The position numbers were made by a program, and so were the translations under genes. A stretch of 64,000 nucleotides of DNA from Micromonospora sp. H61 (GTDB taxonomy: Bacteria; Actinomycetota; Actinomycetes; Mycobacteriales; Micromonosporaceae): assembly GCF_018070325.1 (NCBI RefSeq), contig NZ_JAGPXY010000028.1, forward strand, positions 1 to 64,000, in the 5' to 3' direction. Below, piece after piece: positions 8,684 through 16,662 of the stretch (its first letter is position 1; each line of letters begins with the position of its first letter). The notes beneath the pieces are model-generated. The model saw nothing but the letters and a program-made list of their open reading frames with translations, was not told where the DNA came from and made no database searches.

Positions 8684-9451
8684 TCAGGCGGTGATCAGGG
8701 TGCCGATCTTGTCGCCACCCACCGCGCGGATGATGGTGTCGTCACCCTGCGCGCCAAAGACCAGCATCGGCAGGCCGTTCTCCATGCAGAGGCTGAACGC
8801 CGCCGCGTCGGCCACCCGCAGGTTGCGGCGCAGCGCCTCGGAGAAGGTGATCGAGTCGAGCTTGCTGGCGGTGGGGTCGATCCGCGGGTCGGCCGTGTAG
8901 ACGCCGTCCACGCCGTTCTTGCTCATCAGCACCACGTCGGCCCGGATCTCCAGCGCCCGCTGGGCGGCCACCGTGTCCGTGGAGAAGTACGGCATTCCGG
9001 CACCGGCGCCGAAGATGACCACGCGGCCCTTCTCCAGGTGCCGGATGGCCCGCAGCGGGATGTACGGCTCGGCGACCTGGGCCATCGTGATGGCGCTCTG
9101 CACCCGGGTCTCGATGCCCTCCTTCTCCAGGAAGTCCTGGAGCGCGAGGCAGTTCATCACCGTGCCGAGCATGCCCATGTAGTCGGCGCGGGCCCGGTCC
9201 ATCCCACGCTTCTGCAGCTCCGCGCCGCGGAAGAAGTTGCCTCCGCCGACCACCACGGAGACCTGCACGCCGCGGCGGACCACTGTGGCGATCTGCCGGG
9301 CGATGGCCTGGACGACGTCCGGGTCGACGCCGATCGCGCCGCCACCGAAGACCTCACCGGAGAGCTTCAGCACCACCCGGCGGGCACGTCCCGGCGGCGG
9401 TGCCGTCGGATCGTCCAGCTCCAGCGTCCGGTCACTCACAACCTGCGTCAT
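8684..9451 (-). CDS. pyrH: UMP kinase
   Basis: 255 residues; phosphorylates UMP to UDP in pyrimidine nucleotide synthesis. The amino-acid-kinase fold shows VVLKLSGEVFGGG near residue 27, the VVVGGGNFFRGAEL loop, the TDTVAAQRALEI uridylate-binding region and KNGVDGVYTADPR. Start ATG 9451 gives a ~20-residue N-terminal extension (MTQVVSDRTLELDDPT) common in actinobacteria. It is in the conserved tsf-pyrH-frr order; a hairpin separates it from tsf. Confidence 0.96.
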   Translation of the reverse strand: MTQVVSDRTLELDDPTAPPPGRARRVVLKLSGEVFGGGAIGVDPDVVQAIARQIATVVRRGVQVSVVVGGGNFFRGAELQKRGMDRARADYMGMLGTVMNCLALQDFLEKEGIETRVQSAITMAQVAEPYIPLRAIRHLEKGRVVIFGAGAGMPYFSTDTVAAQRALEIRADVVLMSKNGVDGVYTADPRIDPTASKLDSITFSEALRRNLRVADAAAFSLCMENGLPMLVFGAQGDDTIIRAVGGDKIGTLITA

Positions 9452-9524
9452 CCGCCCCGCCCTTCCCCACGCGCACGCCCCGTGCGGCGCGTACCGCGAA
9501 CCTGCCGCTGCCGACCCTATGTGA

Positions 9525-9568
9525 CGAGGAGGCCGCGGTGCCTGTCACGTACACCGGCGGCCTCCTCG
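9525..9568 (-). terminator. Hairpin between tsf and pyrH
   Basis: Left arm CGAGGAGGCCGCGGTG (9525-9540) pairs with CACCGGCGGCCTCCTCG (9552-9568) with one bulge. It is placed to end or attenuate transcripts leaving tsf before pyrH. Confidence 0.7.
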
Positions 9569-9612
9569 TTGATGTCTCCTGCTCACGGGCGCCAGCGGCG
9601 CCCGGTGGCGGC

Positions 9613-10440
9613 TCAGGCCTGGCCGACCTCGAACCGCACGAAGCGGGTGACCTCGATGCCGGCCTCGGCCAGCAGCTGCTTCACCGACTTCTTGTTGTCA
9701 GAGACGGACGACTGCTCGATCAGGACGAAGTCCTTGAAGAAGGAGTTGACCCGACCCTCGATGATCTTCGGCAGAGCCGCCTCGGGCTTGTTCTCCTCGC
9801 GGGCGGTCTGCTCGGCGATGCGCCGCTCGGACTCGACGACCTCAGCCGGAACCTCGTCCCGGGTGAGGTACTTCGGCCGCATCGCGGCGATCTGCATGGC
9901 CACACCACGGGCGTCGGCGTCGCCGGCCTCGTCGGTCTTGCCGGTGTACGACACCAGCACGCCAACGGCCGGCGGCAGGTCCTGGGCCTTGCGGTGCAGG
10001 TAGACGGCGGTGGTGCCCTCGACCCGAGCGAACCGGTTGAGCACCAGCTTCTCGCCGATCTTGGCGGACTGCTCCTGGATCAGGTCCGCGATGACCTTGC
10101 CGTCGAGCTCGGAGGCGAGCAGCTCCTCGGCGGAGTTCACGCCGGCGCGCTCACCGTGCTCGACCAGCTGCTGGCCCAGCGCGATGAACGACTCGGTCTT
10201 GGCGACGAAGTCGGTCTCGCAGTTGAGCTCGAGCAGCGCCTTGCCGGAGTGGGCGACCAGGCCGTTCGCGGCCGTACGGCCGGCCCGCTTGCCGACATCC
10301 TTGGCGCCCTTGACGCGCAGGATCTCGACGGCCTTGTCGAAGTCGCCCTCGGCCTCGGTCAGCGCCTTCTTGCTGTCCATCATGCCGGCGCCGGTGAGGT
10401 CGCGGAGCTTCTTGACGTCCGCGGCGGTGATTTGGGACAT
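9613..10440 (-). CDS. tsf: Elongation factor Ts
   Basis: 275 residues; the guanine-nucleotide exchange factor for EF-Tu. The N-terminal UBA-like domain has VKKLRDLTGAGMMDSKKAL and the core has the NCETDFVAKTESF EF-Tu-binding motif. ATG 10440 is the start. It follows rpsB, with a strong hairpin in the gap that may set a lower tsf:rpsB ratio. Confidence 0.97.
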   Translation of the reverse strand: MSQITAADVKKLRDLTGAGMMDSKKALTEAEGDFDKAVEILRVKGAKDVGKRAGRTAANGLVAHSGKALLELNCETDFVAKTESFIALGQQLVEHGERAGVNSAEELLASELDGKVIADLIQEQSAKIGEKLVLNRFARVEGTTAVYLHRKAQDLPPAVGVLVSYTGKTDEAGDADARGVAMQIAAMRPKYLTRDEVPAEVVESERRIAEQTAREENKPEAALPKIIEGRVNSFFKDFVLIEQSSVSDNKKSVKQLLAEAGIEVTRFVRFEVGQA

Positions 10441-10522
10441 GGCTCTCTCTTCGGTGTTGAGACGGCGTGTGGATGGTCAGAGGTGCCGGTTACCCGGATC
10501 CGGGCGGATCGTGCCCGGAGTA

Positions 10523-10569
10523 CCGTCGCTGCCCGCCGTTCGCAAAAACGGACGGCGGGGCAGCGACGG
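10523..10569 (-). terminator. Strong hairpin in the rpsB-tsf gap
   Basis: The arm CCGTCGCTGCCCGCCGTTCG (10523-10542) pairs with 10549-10569 (complement CCGTCGCTGCCCCGCCGTCCG read in two parts) around a GCAAAAA-type loop. It starts a few bases after the rpsB stop on the minus strand, so it may act as a partial terminator or an RNA-processing site in the rpsB-tsf message. Confidence 0.75.
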
Positions 10570-10574
10570 TGCGA

Positions 10575-11483
10575 TCACTCCGCGGTGGCGGCCGCCGGCT
10601 GCTCGGTGTCGGCCTGCGCCGGCTGCTCCGGGGTGGCGGGCTGCTCGGCGGCAGCGGCGGGCTGCTCGGCCGTGGCGGCCGGAGCGGCCGACTCATCGGC
10701 CTTCTTCGGCTCGAGCAGCTCGCGCTCCCACTCGGTCAGCGGCTCGTCGCTCGCGACACCCTCGGGCTTCTCGTCGTTGCCCCGGCGACGGCCGGAACGC
10801 GCGATCAGACCATCCGCGACGGCGGCGGCGACGACCTTGGTCAGCAGCTCCGCCGAGCGGATCGCGTCGTCGTTACCCGGGATCGGGAAGTCGACCTCGT
10901 CCGGGTCACAGTTGGTGTCCAGCACCGCGATCACCGGGATGCCCAGCTTGCGGGCCTCGTCGACGGCGATGTGCTCCTTCTTGGTGTCGACGATCCAGAC
11001 CGCGGCGGGAAGCTTCTGCATGTCCCGCAGGCCACCGAGGGTGCGGGTCAGCTTGATCTTCTCGCGGGAGAGCTGCAGCGTCTCCTTCTTGGTGTAACCG
11101 GCGGCGGTGCCGCTGAGGTCACCCAGGCCCTCCAGCTCCTTCATCCGCTGGAGCCGCTTGTAAACGGTCTGGAAGTTGGTCAGCATGCCACCGAGCCAGC
11201 GGTGGTTGACGTACGGCTGGCCGACCCGGGTCGCCTGCTCGGCAATCGCCTCCTGGGCCTGCTTCTTGGTGCCGACGAACAGGATGCTGCCACCCTCGGC
11301 GACGGTCCCACGCACGAACTCGTACGCCTTCTCGATGTACTCGAGGGTCTGGCGCAGGTCGATGATGTAGATGCCGTTGCGCTCGGTCATGATGAAGCGC
11401 TTCATCTTCGGGTTCCAGCGCCGGGTCTGGTGCCCGAAGTGGACACCGCTCTCCAGCAGCTGACGCATGGTCACGACGGCCAT
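10575..11483 (-). CDS. rpsB: 30S ribosomal protein S2
   Basis: 302 residues. The S2 core (MAVVTMRQLLESGVHFGHQT, RWNPKMKRFI, VNHRWLGGMLTNF and DEVDFPIPGNDDAIRS) spans ~235 residues. It is followed by an Ala/Pro/Glu/Gln-rich tail of about 60 residues, longer than in E. coli but common in actinobacteria. ATG 11483 has AGGAG about 11 bases upstream; the frame extends six codons further upstream without an RBS. Confidence 0.97.
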   Translation of the reverse strand: MAVVTMRQLLESGVHFGHQTRRWNPKMKRFIMTERNGIYIIDLRQTLEYIEKAYEFVRGTVAEGGSILFVGTKKQAQEAIAEQATRVGQPYVNHRWLGGMLTNFQTVYKRLQRMKELEGLGDLSGTAAGYTKKETLQLSREKIKLTRTLGGLRDMQKLPAAVWIVDTKKEHIAVDEARKLGIPVIAVLDTNCDPDEVDFPIPGNDDAIRSAELLTKVVAAAVADGLIARSGRRRGNDEKPEGVASDEPLTEWERELLEPKKADESAAPAATAEQPAAAAEQPATPEQPAQADTEQPAAATAE

Positions 11484-11735
11484 GGTTGGGGTACTCCTCA
11501 AGGTCCCTGGTTGTCACGCCCGGCCGGTGGCCGGGCGTCCTGGCGCCTGGTCGCCGACCCATGGTGGACCCGATCAAGATCGGGACCAGGGAGGCCGTCG
11601 CTCCACGACGATTCGTGAAGAGGGCGCGCGAGGTCGACCGCACGAGGCGGTCGCCAGTTGGCCAGTGTACGCCCCTCACCCGTTCAGCCGCCCCGGGGTG
11701 CGCGTGGCGTGCTGCTCCGCCGGCTCTTGTCCGAA

Positions 11736-11778
11736 CCGCCAGCCTGACCCGGCCGCTGGCGGCGGGTCAGGCTGGCGG
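11736..11778 (-). terminator. Hairpin after the repeat-rich membrane protein gene
   Basis: The perfect 15-base arms CCGCCAGCCTGACCC (11736-11750) and GGGTCAGGCTGGCGG (11764-11778) lie about 10 bases downstream of the minus-strand stop at 11788. The remainder of the 304-base gap to rpsB (11484-11787) shows no gene and should hold the rpsB promoter. Confidence 0.8.
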
Positions 11779-11787
11779 CGGGCCGGG

Positions 11788-12861
11788 TCAGCCGGCGGCG
11801 AGCGCGGCGGCCACGAAGAGCACCAGGCCGACGGTCAGGTAGGCCGTCGGTGGGCGCAACCAGCCCCGGCCGTTGTCGGCGAGCGCCAGACCCCCGGTTC
11901 GTAGCCCGTACAGCCCGGTCGCGAAGATCGGCAGCCCGGCGACCAGGGCGATACCCGCCACCACGTTCCCGGCGTCCACCGGGTCGCCGGTCACGCCCGC
12001 CAGCAGCACCCGCGACGCGGGAACCTCGAAGACCAACACCAGCAGAGCGAAAAGTACGGCCAGCACCGGTCGACGGGTCCGATAGACGCCGTCGGCGGCC
12101 GGCGGATACACCGGCGGCTCACCTGCGGGCAGGTCGGGTCGCGGGCCGATCCCGGGCATCGGGCCGGTCGGCATCTCCAGCGGGTGCGGCGTGTCGCCGC
12201 CGCTCCGGGTCGGCTCGATGATCGGGTACCCACCGAGCGGAGCAGGACGCACCTGGTCGGCGAGCACACCGGCCGGCGCTGTCGACGTGCTGTCGCGGGA
12301 CGTCTCCGGCGCCGCGCTGGTCACCGGAGATCCCGCAGTGGTCGTCTCCCGGGCGGCCCGGCGTCCGGGCAGCTCACCGGAGGTCTCCGAGGGGTCCCGG
12401 TCCGCCCGCCGCGATCGGGTGGCCCGGTAACCGTCCGTCTCCGGCCGCGCGGCACCCAGCGGGTCGACCGCGCCGAAACGCCCCGAATCAGCCTCGCTCG
12501 CCCCGAACCGACCGGCCTGATCGTCCAGGGCGCCGAAGCGACCCGAGTCCGACTCGGGCGAACCGAAGCGACCCGCGTCGACCGCGCTCAGGCGACCCGA
12601 GTCCGACTCGGGCGAACCGAAGCGACCCGCGTCGACGGCGCCGAAGCGTCCCGAGTCCGGCTCGCGGCGGCGGCCGACTCCGGTGTCCTCGACGGAGCGG
12701 CTGTCTTCCGCACCACGCTGCTCGGGGATCTCACCGTCCCCGTACCGCGGTTCGCCCGCGCCGCGCCACTCCGACTCGCCGTAACCGCGACCCCGCTCGT
12801 CGGGGTACCAGCGCGACTCCTGATCTTCCGGAAAACTCCGTCGTCCGTCCACGTCAGGCAC
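11788..12861 (-). CDS. Membrane protein with repeat-rich hydrophilic N-terminus
   Basis: 357 residues, not assigned to a family I recognise. The N-terminal ~245 residues are charged and low-complexity, with an 18-residue tandem repeat (DAGRFGSPESDSGR-type) and further degenerate SGRFGA units. Three hydrophobic segments follow near the C-terminus (PVLAVLFALLVLVFEV, VVAGIALVAGLPIFATGL, AYLTVGLVLFVAAAL). GTG 12861 (VPDVDGRRSF) is the likely start; the open frame extends to 12984 but overlaps a palindromic repeat. Such proteins are common in actinobacteria, with cytoplasmic disordered heads and small membrane anchors. Function unknown. Confidence 0.65.
   Translation of the reverse strand: MPDVDGRRSFPEDQESRWYPDERGRGYGESEWRGAGEPRYGDGEIPEQRGAEDSRSVEDTGVGRRREPDSGRFGAVDAGRFGSPESDSGRLSAVDAGRFGSPESDSGRFGALDDQAGRFGASEADSGRFGAVDPLGAARPETDGYRATRSRRADRDPSETSGELPGRRAARETTTAGSPVTSAAPETSRDSTSTAPAGVLADQVRPAPLGGYPIIEPTRSGGDTPHPLEMPTGPMPGIGPRPDLPAGEPPVYPPAADGVYRTRRPVLAVLFALLVLVFEVPASRVLLAGVTGDPVDAGNVVAGIALVAGLPIFATGLYGLRTGGLALADNGRGWLRPPTAYLTVGLVLFVAAALAAG
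12541..12636 (-). repeat. In-frame tandem repeat, 54-base period
   Basis: Two identical 42-base copies (12541-12582 and 12595-12636) are spaced 54 bases apart, i.e. 18 codons, within the membrane protein gene. Each carries the palindrome CGAGTCCGACTCG. More degenerate copies flank them at roughly 12470-12540 and 12637-12660. Confidence 0.85.
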
Positions 12862-12972
12862 CGTATGCGACCGGCCACTCCCGCGCCATTTCAGCCCGGT
12901 CGGCCACGCGCCACCGGTCCCCGGGAGCGCGGGGCACGAGTCGCGCCGAGGTGGCGCCGGTGCCGGCCCCTG

Positions 12973-13044
12973 CACCGTGATCAAGTGATGGAAAGTAGGT
13001 CAGCGGCGGTCCTGACACCTACTTCTCATCACCTGATCATGGTG
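12973..13044. repeat. Intergenic palindromic element, type B
   Basis: A long imperfect inverted repeat: the left arm 12973-13003 begins CACCGTGATCAAGTGATGG, and the right arm 13012-13044 ends CATCACCTGATCATGGTG. The two arms pair with a few mismatches around an eight-base loop. It sits in the divergent 350-base gap (12862-13211) between the membrane protein gene and yraN; the rest of that gap shows no gene. Confidence 0.75.
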
Positions 13045-13211
13045 GCCCGTCGGTGGAGCGCAGCCGGCCGCGCTACCGGCCTCGGTCGGAGGCCCAACGC
13101 CGCTAGCACACCGGGGGCATGATCGTCCGACTGTCCACAGCACCCCCGTCGTCCACAGCTGGGCCCCCGCCGGGTCGCGGCGATCACCCTCCGGCGGGCA
13201 CCGTGCCGGCC

Positions 13212-13571
13212 ATGACGAAGCGGAACCAGGCGGTTGGCGCGTACGGCGAGCAATGTGCGGCCCGGCACCTGACCGAGGCGGGGCTGCGCCCGATCGCCCG
13301 AAACTGGCGCTGCCCGGCCGGGGAGATCGACATCATCGCGTGGGACGGGCCCGTGCTCGCCTTCTGCGAGGTGAAGACCCGCCGGGGTGAGGCCTTCGGC
13401 ACCCCAGCCGAAGCGGTCGTACCGGCCAAGGCCCGCCGGCTGCGAGGGCTCGCCGCGCGGTGGCTGAGCGAGACCGGTACGACCGCCGAGGAGGTGCGCT
13501 TCGACGTGCTGTCGGTGCGGCTGCCCGACGCCGGTCCGGCGCAGGTCGACCACCTCAAGGGCGCGTTCTGA
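13212..13571 (+). CDS. yraN: YraN family (UPF0102) endonuclease-like protein
   Basis: 119 residues, the usual family length. The nuclease-like core has GEQCAARHLTEAGL, RNWRCPAGEIDIIAWD and FCEVKTRRGEAFG; the E-I-D and E-V-K residues correspond to the metal-binding motif of Holliday-junction-resolvase-like folds. ATG 13212 gives the family-typical start (MTKRNQAVGAYGE); the open frame goes up to 13119 with no support. It leads a plus-strand group with yifB and dprA, a linkage conserved in many bacteria. Confidence 0.88.
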   Translation: MTKRNQAVGAYGEQCAARHLTEAGLRPIARNWRCPAGEIDIIAWDGPVLAFCEVKTRRGEAFGTPAEAVVPAKARRLRGLAARWLSETGTTAEEVRFDVLSVRLPDAGPAQVDHLKGAF

Positions 13572-13601
13572 CATGCGTACCCGGAGGATCGGTGACGCGC
13601 C

Positions 13602-15122
13602 GTGAGCTACGCGAAGGTGCTCTGCGTGGGGCTGGTCGGGGTGACCGGCCACCTCGTCGAGGTGGAGGCCGACCTGGCCGCCGGCCTGCCGGCGGTGGTG
13701 ATCTCCGGCCTGCCGGACACCGCCCTGCACGAGGCCCGCGACCGGGTTCGCGCCGCCGTGGTCAACTCCGGCCAGCGCTGGCCCAACCGGCGGATCACCC
13801 TCAACCTGCTGCCCGCCACGCTGCCGAAGTTCGGGTCGGCCTTCGATCTGGCGATCGCCGCAGCGCTGCTGGGCGGCTCGGGTGAGTTGCCGCTGCTCCC
13901 GCTGGAGGGGGTGGTGGTCCTCGGCGAGCTGGGGCTCGACGGGACGGTCCGGCCGGTGCGCGGCGTACTCCCGATGGTCGCCGCCGCAGCCCAGGCCGGC
14001 GTCGCACGGGTGATCGTCCCGGTCGGCAACGCCGCCGAGGCCGCCGTCATCCCCGGGGTACGGGTGCGAGCCGTGGACAACCTGCACCGGCTCGTCGCCT
14101 TCGTTCGGGACGGGACCCCGCTGATCGAACCACCGGCGGACATCCCGGAGCCGCTGGCCGGTGGGCCGGATCTCGCCGACGTCGCCGGGCAGCAGCTGGG
14201 TCGCCGCGCCCTGGAGGTCGCCGCGGCTGGCGGGCACCACGTGGCACTGCTCGGCCCACCGGGCGCCGGCAAGACGATGCTCGCCGAACGGCTGCCGTCG
14301 ATCCTGCCGGAGCTGGACGACGACGCGGCGCTTGAGGTCACCGCGCTGCACTCGGTCGCCGGGCTGCTGCCGCCGGGTGGTCGGCTGCTGCGTCGCCCGC
14401 CGTTCCAGGCGCCGCACCACACCGCGACCGTGCCGTCGCTGGTCGGGGGCGGCTCAGGGCTGGCCCGACCCGGCGCGGTGTCGCTGGCGCATCGCGGGGT
14501 GCTCTTCCTGGATGAGGCTCCCGAATTCAGCAAGGGTGCGCTGGAGGCGCTGCGCCAGCCGCTGGAGCACGGCCGCATCCAGCTGAGCCGCAGCGGGGGC
14601 GGCACCGTGTACCCGGCTCGCACCCAGTTGGTGCTGGCGGCCAATCCGTGTCCGTGCGCAAAACCGGCCGGCGATGCGCACTGCGAGTGTTCGCCGCTGG
14701 TTCGCCGCCGCTACCTGGGAAGGCTCTCTGGGCCGCTGCTCGACCGGATCGACGTCCAGGTGCGGCTGATGCCGGTGCGGGCGGCCGAGCTGATGGCGAC
14801 CGACGGCAATGTCGAGACCTCGGCGACGGTCGCCGCCCGGGTGGCGGCGGCCCGGCAGGCGGCGGCCGCCCGCTGGGCCGACCTCGGCCGACGGCTCAAC
14901 GCCGAGGTGGAAGGGCCGCACCTGCGCCGACCGCCGTGGCGACTGCCGGCCGGGGTCACAGTGGAGTTGCGGGGCCGACTCGACTCCGGCTCGCTGTCGG
15001 CGCGCGGCTTCGACCGGGTGATCCGGATGGCCTGGACCATCGCTGATCTGGACGGTCGCGACCGACCTGACCAGGACGACGTCCGGGAGGCGCTTCAACT
15101 ACGGACGGGAGAGGCGACATGA
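13602..15122 (+). CDS. yifB: YifB/ComM family Mg-chelatase-like AAA+ ATPase
   Basis: 506 residues. An N-terminal Lon-protease-like ChlI domain is followed by an AAA+ domain with Walker A GPPGAGKT (~218-225), Walker B VLFLDEAPEF and a C-terminal CxC...C cluster (NPCPCAKPAGDAHCEC). ComM-type proteins are helicases that promote branch migration during natural transformation, though their role in actinobacteria is not settled. The start is GTG 13602. The stop overlaps the dprA start by four bases (ATGA), so translation is coupled. Confidence 0.93.
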   Translation: MSYAKVLCVGLVGVTGHLVEVEADLAAGLPAVVISGLPDTALHEARDRVRAAVVNSGQRWPNRRITLNLLPATLPKFGSAFDLAIAAALLGGSGELPLLPLEGVVVLGELGLDGTVRPVRGVLPMVAAAAQAGVARVIVPVGNAAEAAVIPGVRVRAVDNLHRLVAFVRDGTPLIEPPADIPEPLAGGPDLADVAGQQLGRRALEVAAAGGHHVALLGPPGAGKTMLAERLPSILPELDDDAALEVTALHSVAGLLPPGGRLLRRPPFQAPHHTATVPSLVGGGSGLARPGAVSLAHRGVLFLDEAPEFSKGALEALRQPLEHGRIQLSRSGGGTVYPARTQLVLAANPCPCAKPAGDAHCECSPLVRRRYLGRLSGPLLDRIDVQVRLMPVRAAELMATDGNVETSATVAARVAAARQAAAARWADLGRRLNAEVEGPHLRRPPWRLPAGVTVELRGRLDSGSLSARGFDRVIRMAWTIADLDGRDRPDQDDVREALQLRTGEAT

Positions 15123-16336
15123 GCGCCGAGGAGGAACGAAGGCTGGCCCGGGTCGCCCTGACCTGGTTGGCGGAGCCGGGCACGCGCGCGGTGCATCACC
15201 TGGTCGAACGGCACGGCCCGGTGGAGACCCTGGATCTGCTGCTCGACGGCGGCAGCCCGAACGGCTGGCTGCACACCACTGTCGCCGCACGCTCGGCGGC
15301 CGGCGACGCGCGAGCGGTGGCCGCGGAGGCCCTGGACCGGGCGGACCGACTGGGTGCCCGGCTGGTCACGCCGGACGACGAGGAGTGGCCGGTCCAGGTC
15401 GCCAGCCTGGCCACGTTGCGACTGCCGGACGTCAGCCGCCGGGTGGACGGTGAGACCGCCCCGCCGCTCTGCTTCTGGGTACGCGGGAGCTGGCCGCTCG
15501 GCGAGGCGCTGGATCGTTCGGTTGCCGTGGTGGGGGCGCGGGCGGCCACCGGCTATGGGCAGCACGTCGCGACCGAGCTCGGGTACGGGTTGGCCGAGCG
15601 GGACTGGACGGTCGTGTCCGGTGGGGCGTTCGGCATCGACGCCGCCGCCCACCGGGGCGCCCTGACCGCTGGCGGTCTGACCGTCGCGGTGCTTGCCTGC
15701 GGGCTGGACCGCCCGTACCCGATGGGCAACGCCGCGCTCTTCGACCGGATCGCCGAGACGGGGCTGCTGGTCAGCGAGTGGGCGCCCGGTGCCGAGCCGC
15801 TGCGGCCCCGGTTCCTGATCCGCAACCGGGTGATCGCCGTAGGCACCCGGGGCACCGTCGTGGTGGAGGCGTCGGCGCGCAGTGGCGCGACGCAGACCGC
15901 GCGGCGGGCCATCCACGCCAATCGGGTGGCCATGGTGGTGCCGGGGCCGGTGACCTCGGCGATGTCCGTCGGCGCCCACGAGTTCCTGCGCGAGTTCCCC
16001 GACAGGGCCCGGCTGGTCACCGGGGTGGCGCACGTACTGGAGGAGGTGGGTCGGATCGGCGCGGACCTGGCCCCGCTGGCGCGTGGACCGCAGCGGGCCA
16101 CCGACGCGCTGGACGACGACACGTGGTCGCTGCTGGAGGCGCTGCCCCGCCGAGGCGCGATGGGCGTGGACCGGCTCTCCGCCCGCGCCGGCGTCGACCT
16201 GCGGACCGCGTTGCGCAAGCTGTCGCTGCTGGAGGAGCTGTCCATGGTGGTGCGTCGCGACGACGGCTACGCCCTCGCCCCGCCCGCCAAACAGAAGCGT
16301 GCGGCGGCGGAGACGCCCGGTCGACCTGTCACCTGA
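15119..16336 (+). CDS. dprA: DNA-processing protein DprA
   Basis: 405 residues. DprA loads RecA on incoming single-stranded DNA. The Rossmann-like core has AVVGARAATGYG, SGGAFGIDAAAHRGAL, LACGLDRPYP and the GTVVVEASARSGA motif. A C-terminal winged helix (~330-390, LLEALPRRGAMGVDRLS) is present. The start ATG overlaps the yifB stop. DprA is widespread even in species with no known competence. Confidence 0.95.
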   Translation: MSAEEERRLARVALTWLAEPGTRAVHHLVERHGPVETLDLLLDGGSPNGWLHTTVAARSAAGDARAVAAEALDRADRLGARLVTPDDEEWPVQVASLATLRLPDVSRRVDGETAPPLCFWVRGSWPLGEALDRSVAVVGARAATGYGQHVATELGYGLAERDWTVVSGGAFGIDAAAHRGALTAGGLTVAVLACGLDRPYPMGNAALFDRIAETGLLVSEWAPGAEPLRPRFLIRNRVIAVGTRGTVVVEASARSGATQTARRAIHANRVAMVVPGPVTSAMSVGAHEFLREFPDRARLVTGVAHVLEEVGRIGADLAPLARGPQRATDALDDDTWSLLEALPRRGAMGVDRLSARAGVDLRTALRKLSLLEELSMVVRRDDGYALAPPAKQKRAAAETPGRPVT

Positions 16337-16427
16337 GCGGATGCGTCACCGCCGCCCGGTCAGGATGCCCGTGTCCTCTCGCGGTCGGGAGCCCGGCCAT
16401 CCGAAACTGCCGGTACCGTGCCCGGTC

Positions 16428-16538
16428 ATGGGTGCAATCAAGCCGTGGCACATCAGCGTGCTCTGCTGTCTCGTCGTGACCGTCGTGCTCGTTGTCGGCC
16501 TGGTCGTGTTCCTGAGCAAGAGGAACAACCGCCGGTAG
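16428..16538 (+). CDS. 36-residue single-pass membrane protein with a TatA-like N-terminus
   Basis: MGAIKPWHISVLCC begins like actinobacterial TatA (MGALxPWHIxVL), but the protein is all hydrophobic helix (VVTVVLVVGLVVFL) followed by a basic SKRNNRR end. It lacks the TatA hinge and amphipathic helix. The hydrophobic span of about 24 residues is longer than the short TatA helix. ATG 16428 was chosen; the frame is open upstream through the dprA end but in another reading context. The RBS is weak. Possible roles are a Tat accessory or an unrelated membrane micropeptide; function unknown. Confidence 0.6.
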   Translation: MGAIKPWHISVLCCLVVTVVLVVGLVVFLSKRNNRR

Positions 16539-16662
16539 TCGGGGGGACGCCGGCACCGTCGTGTCCGGTGACGGCGGCGGCCCGGCCGTAGGCTGGTGCC
16601 GTGTCAGCCGTCAGTGAGGGTGCCGGGGCCGAGGAACCGGCCGGTACGTCGGCGCGGCCACG

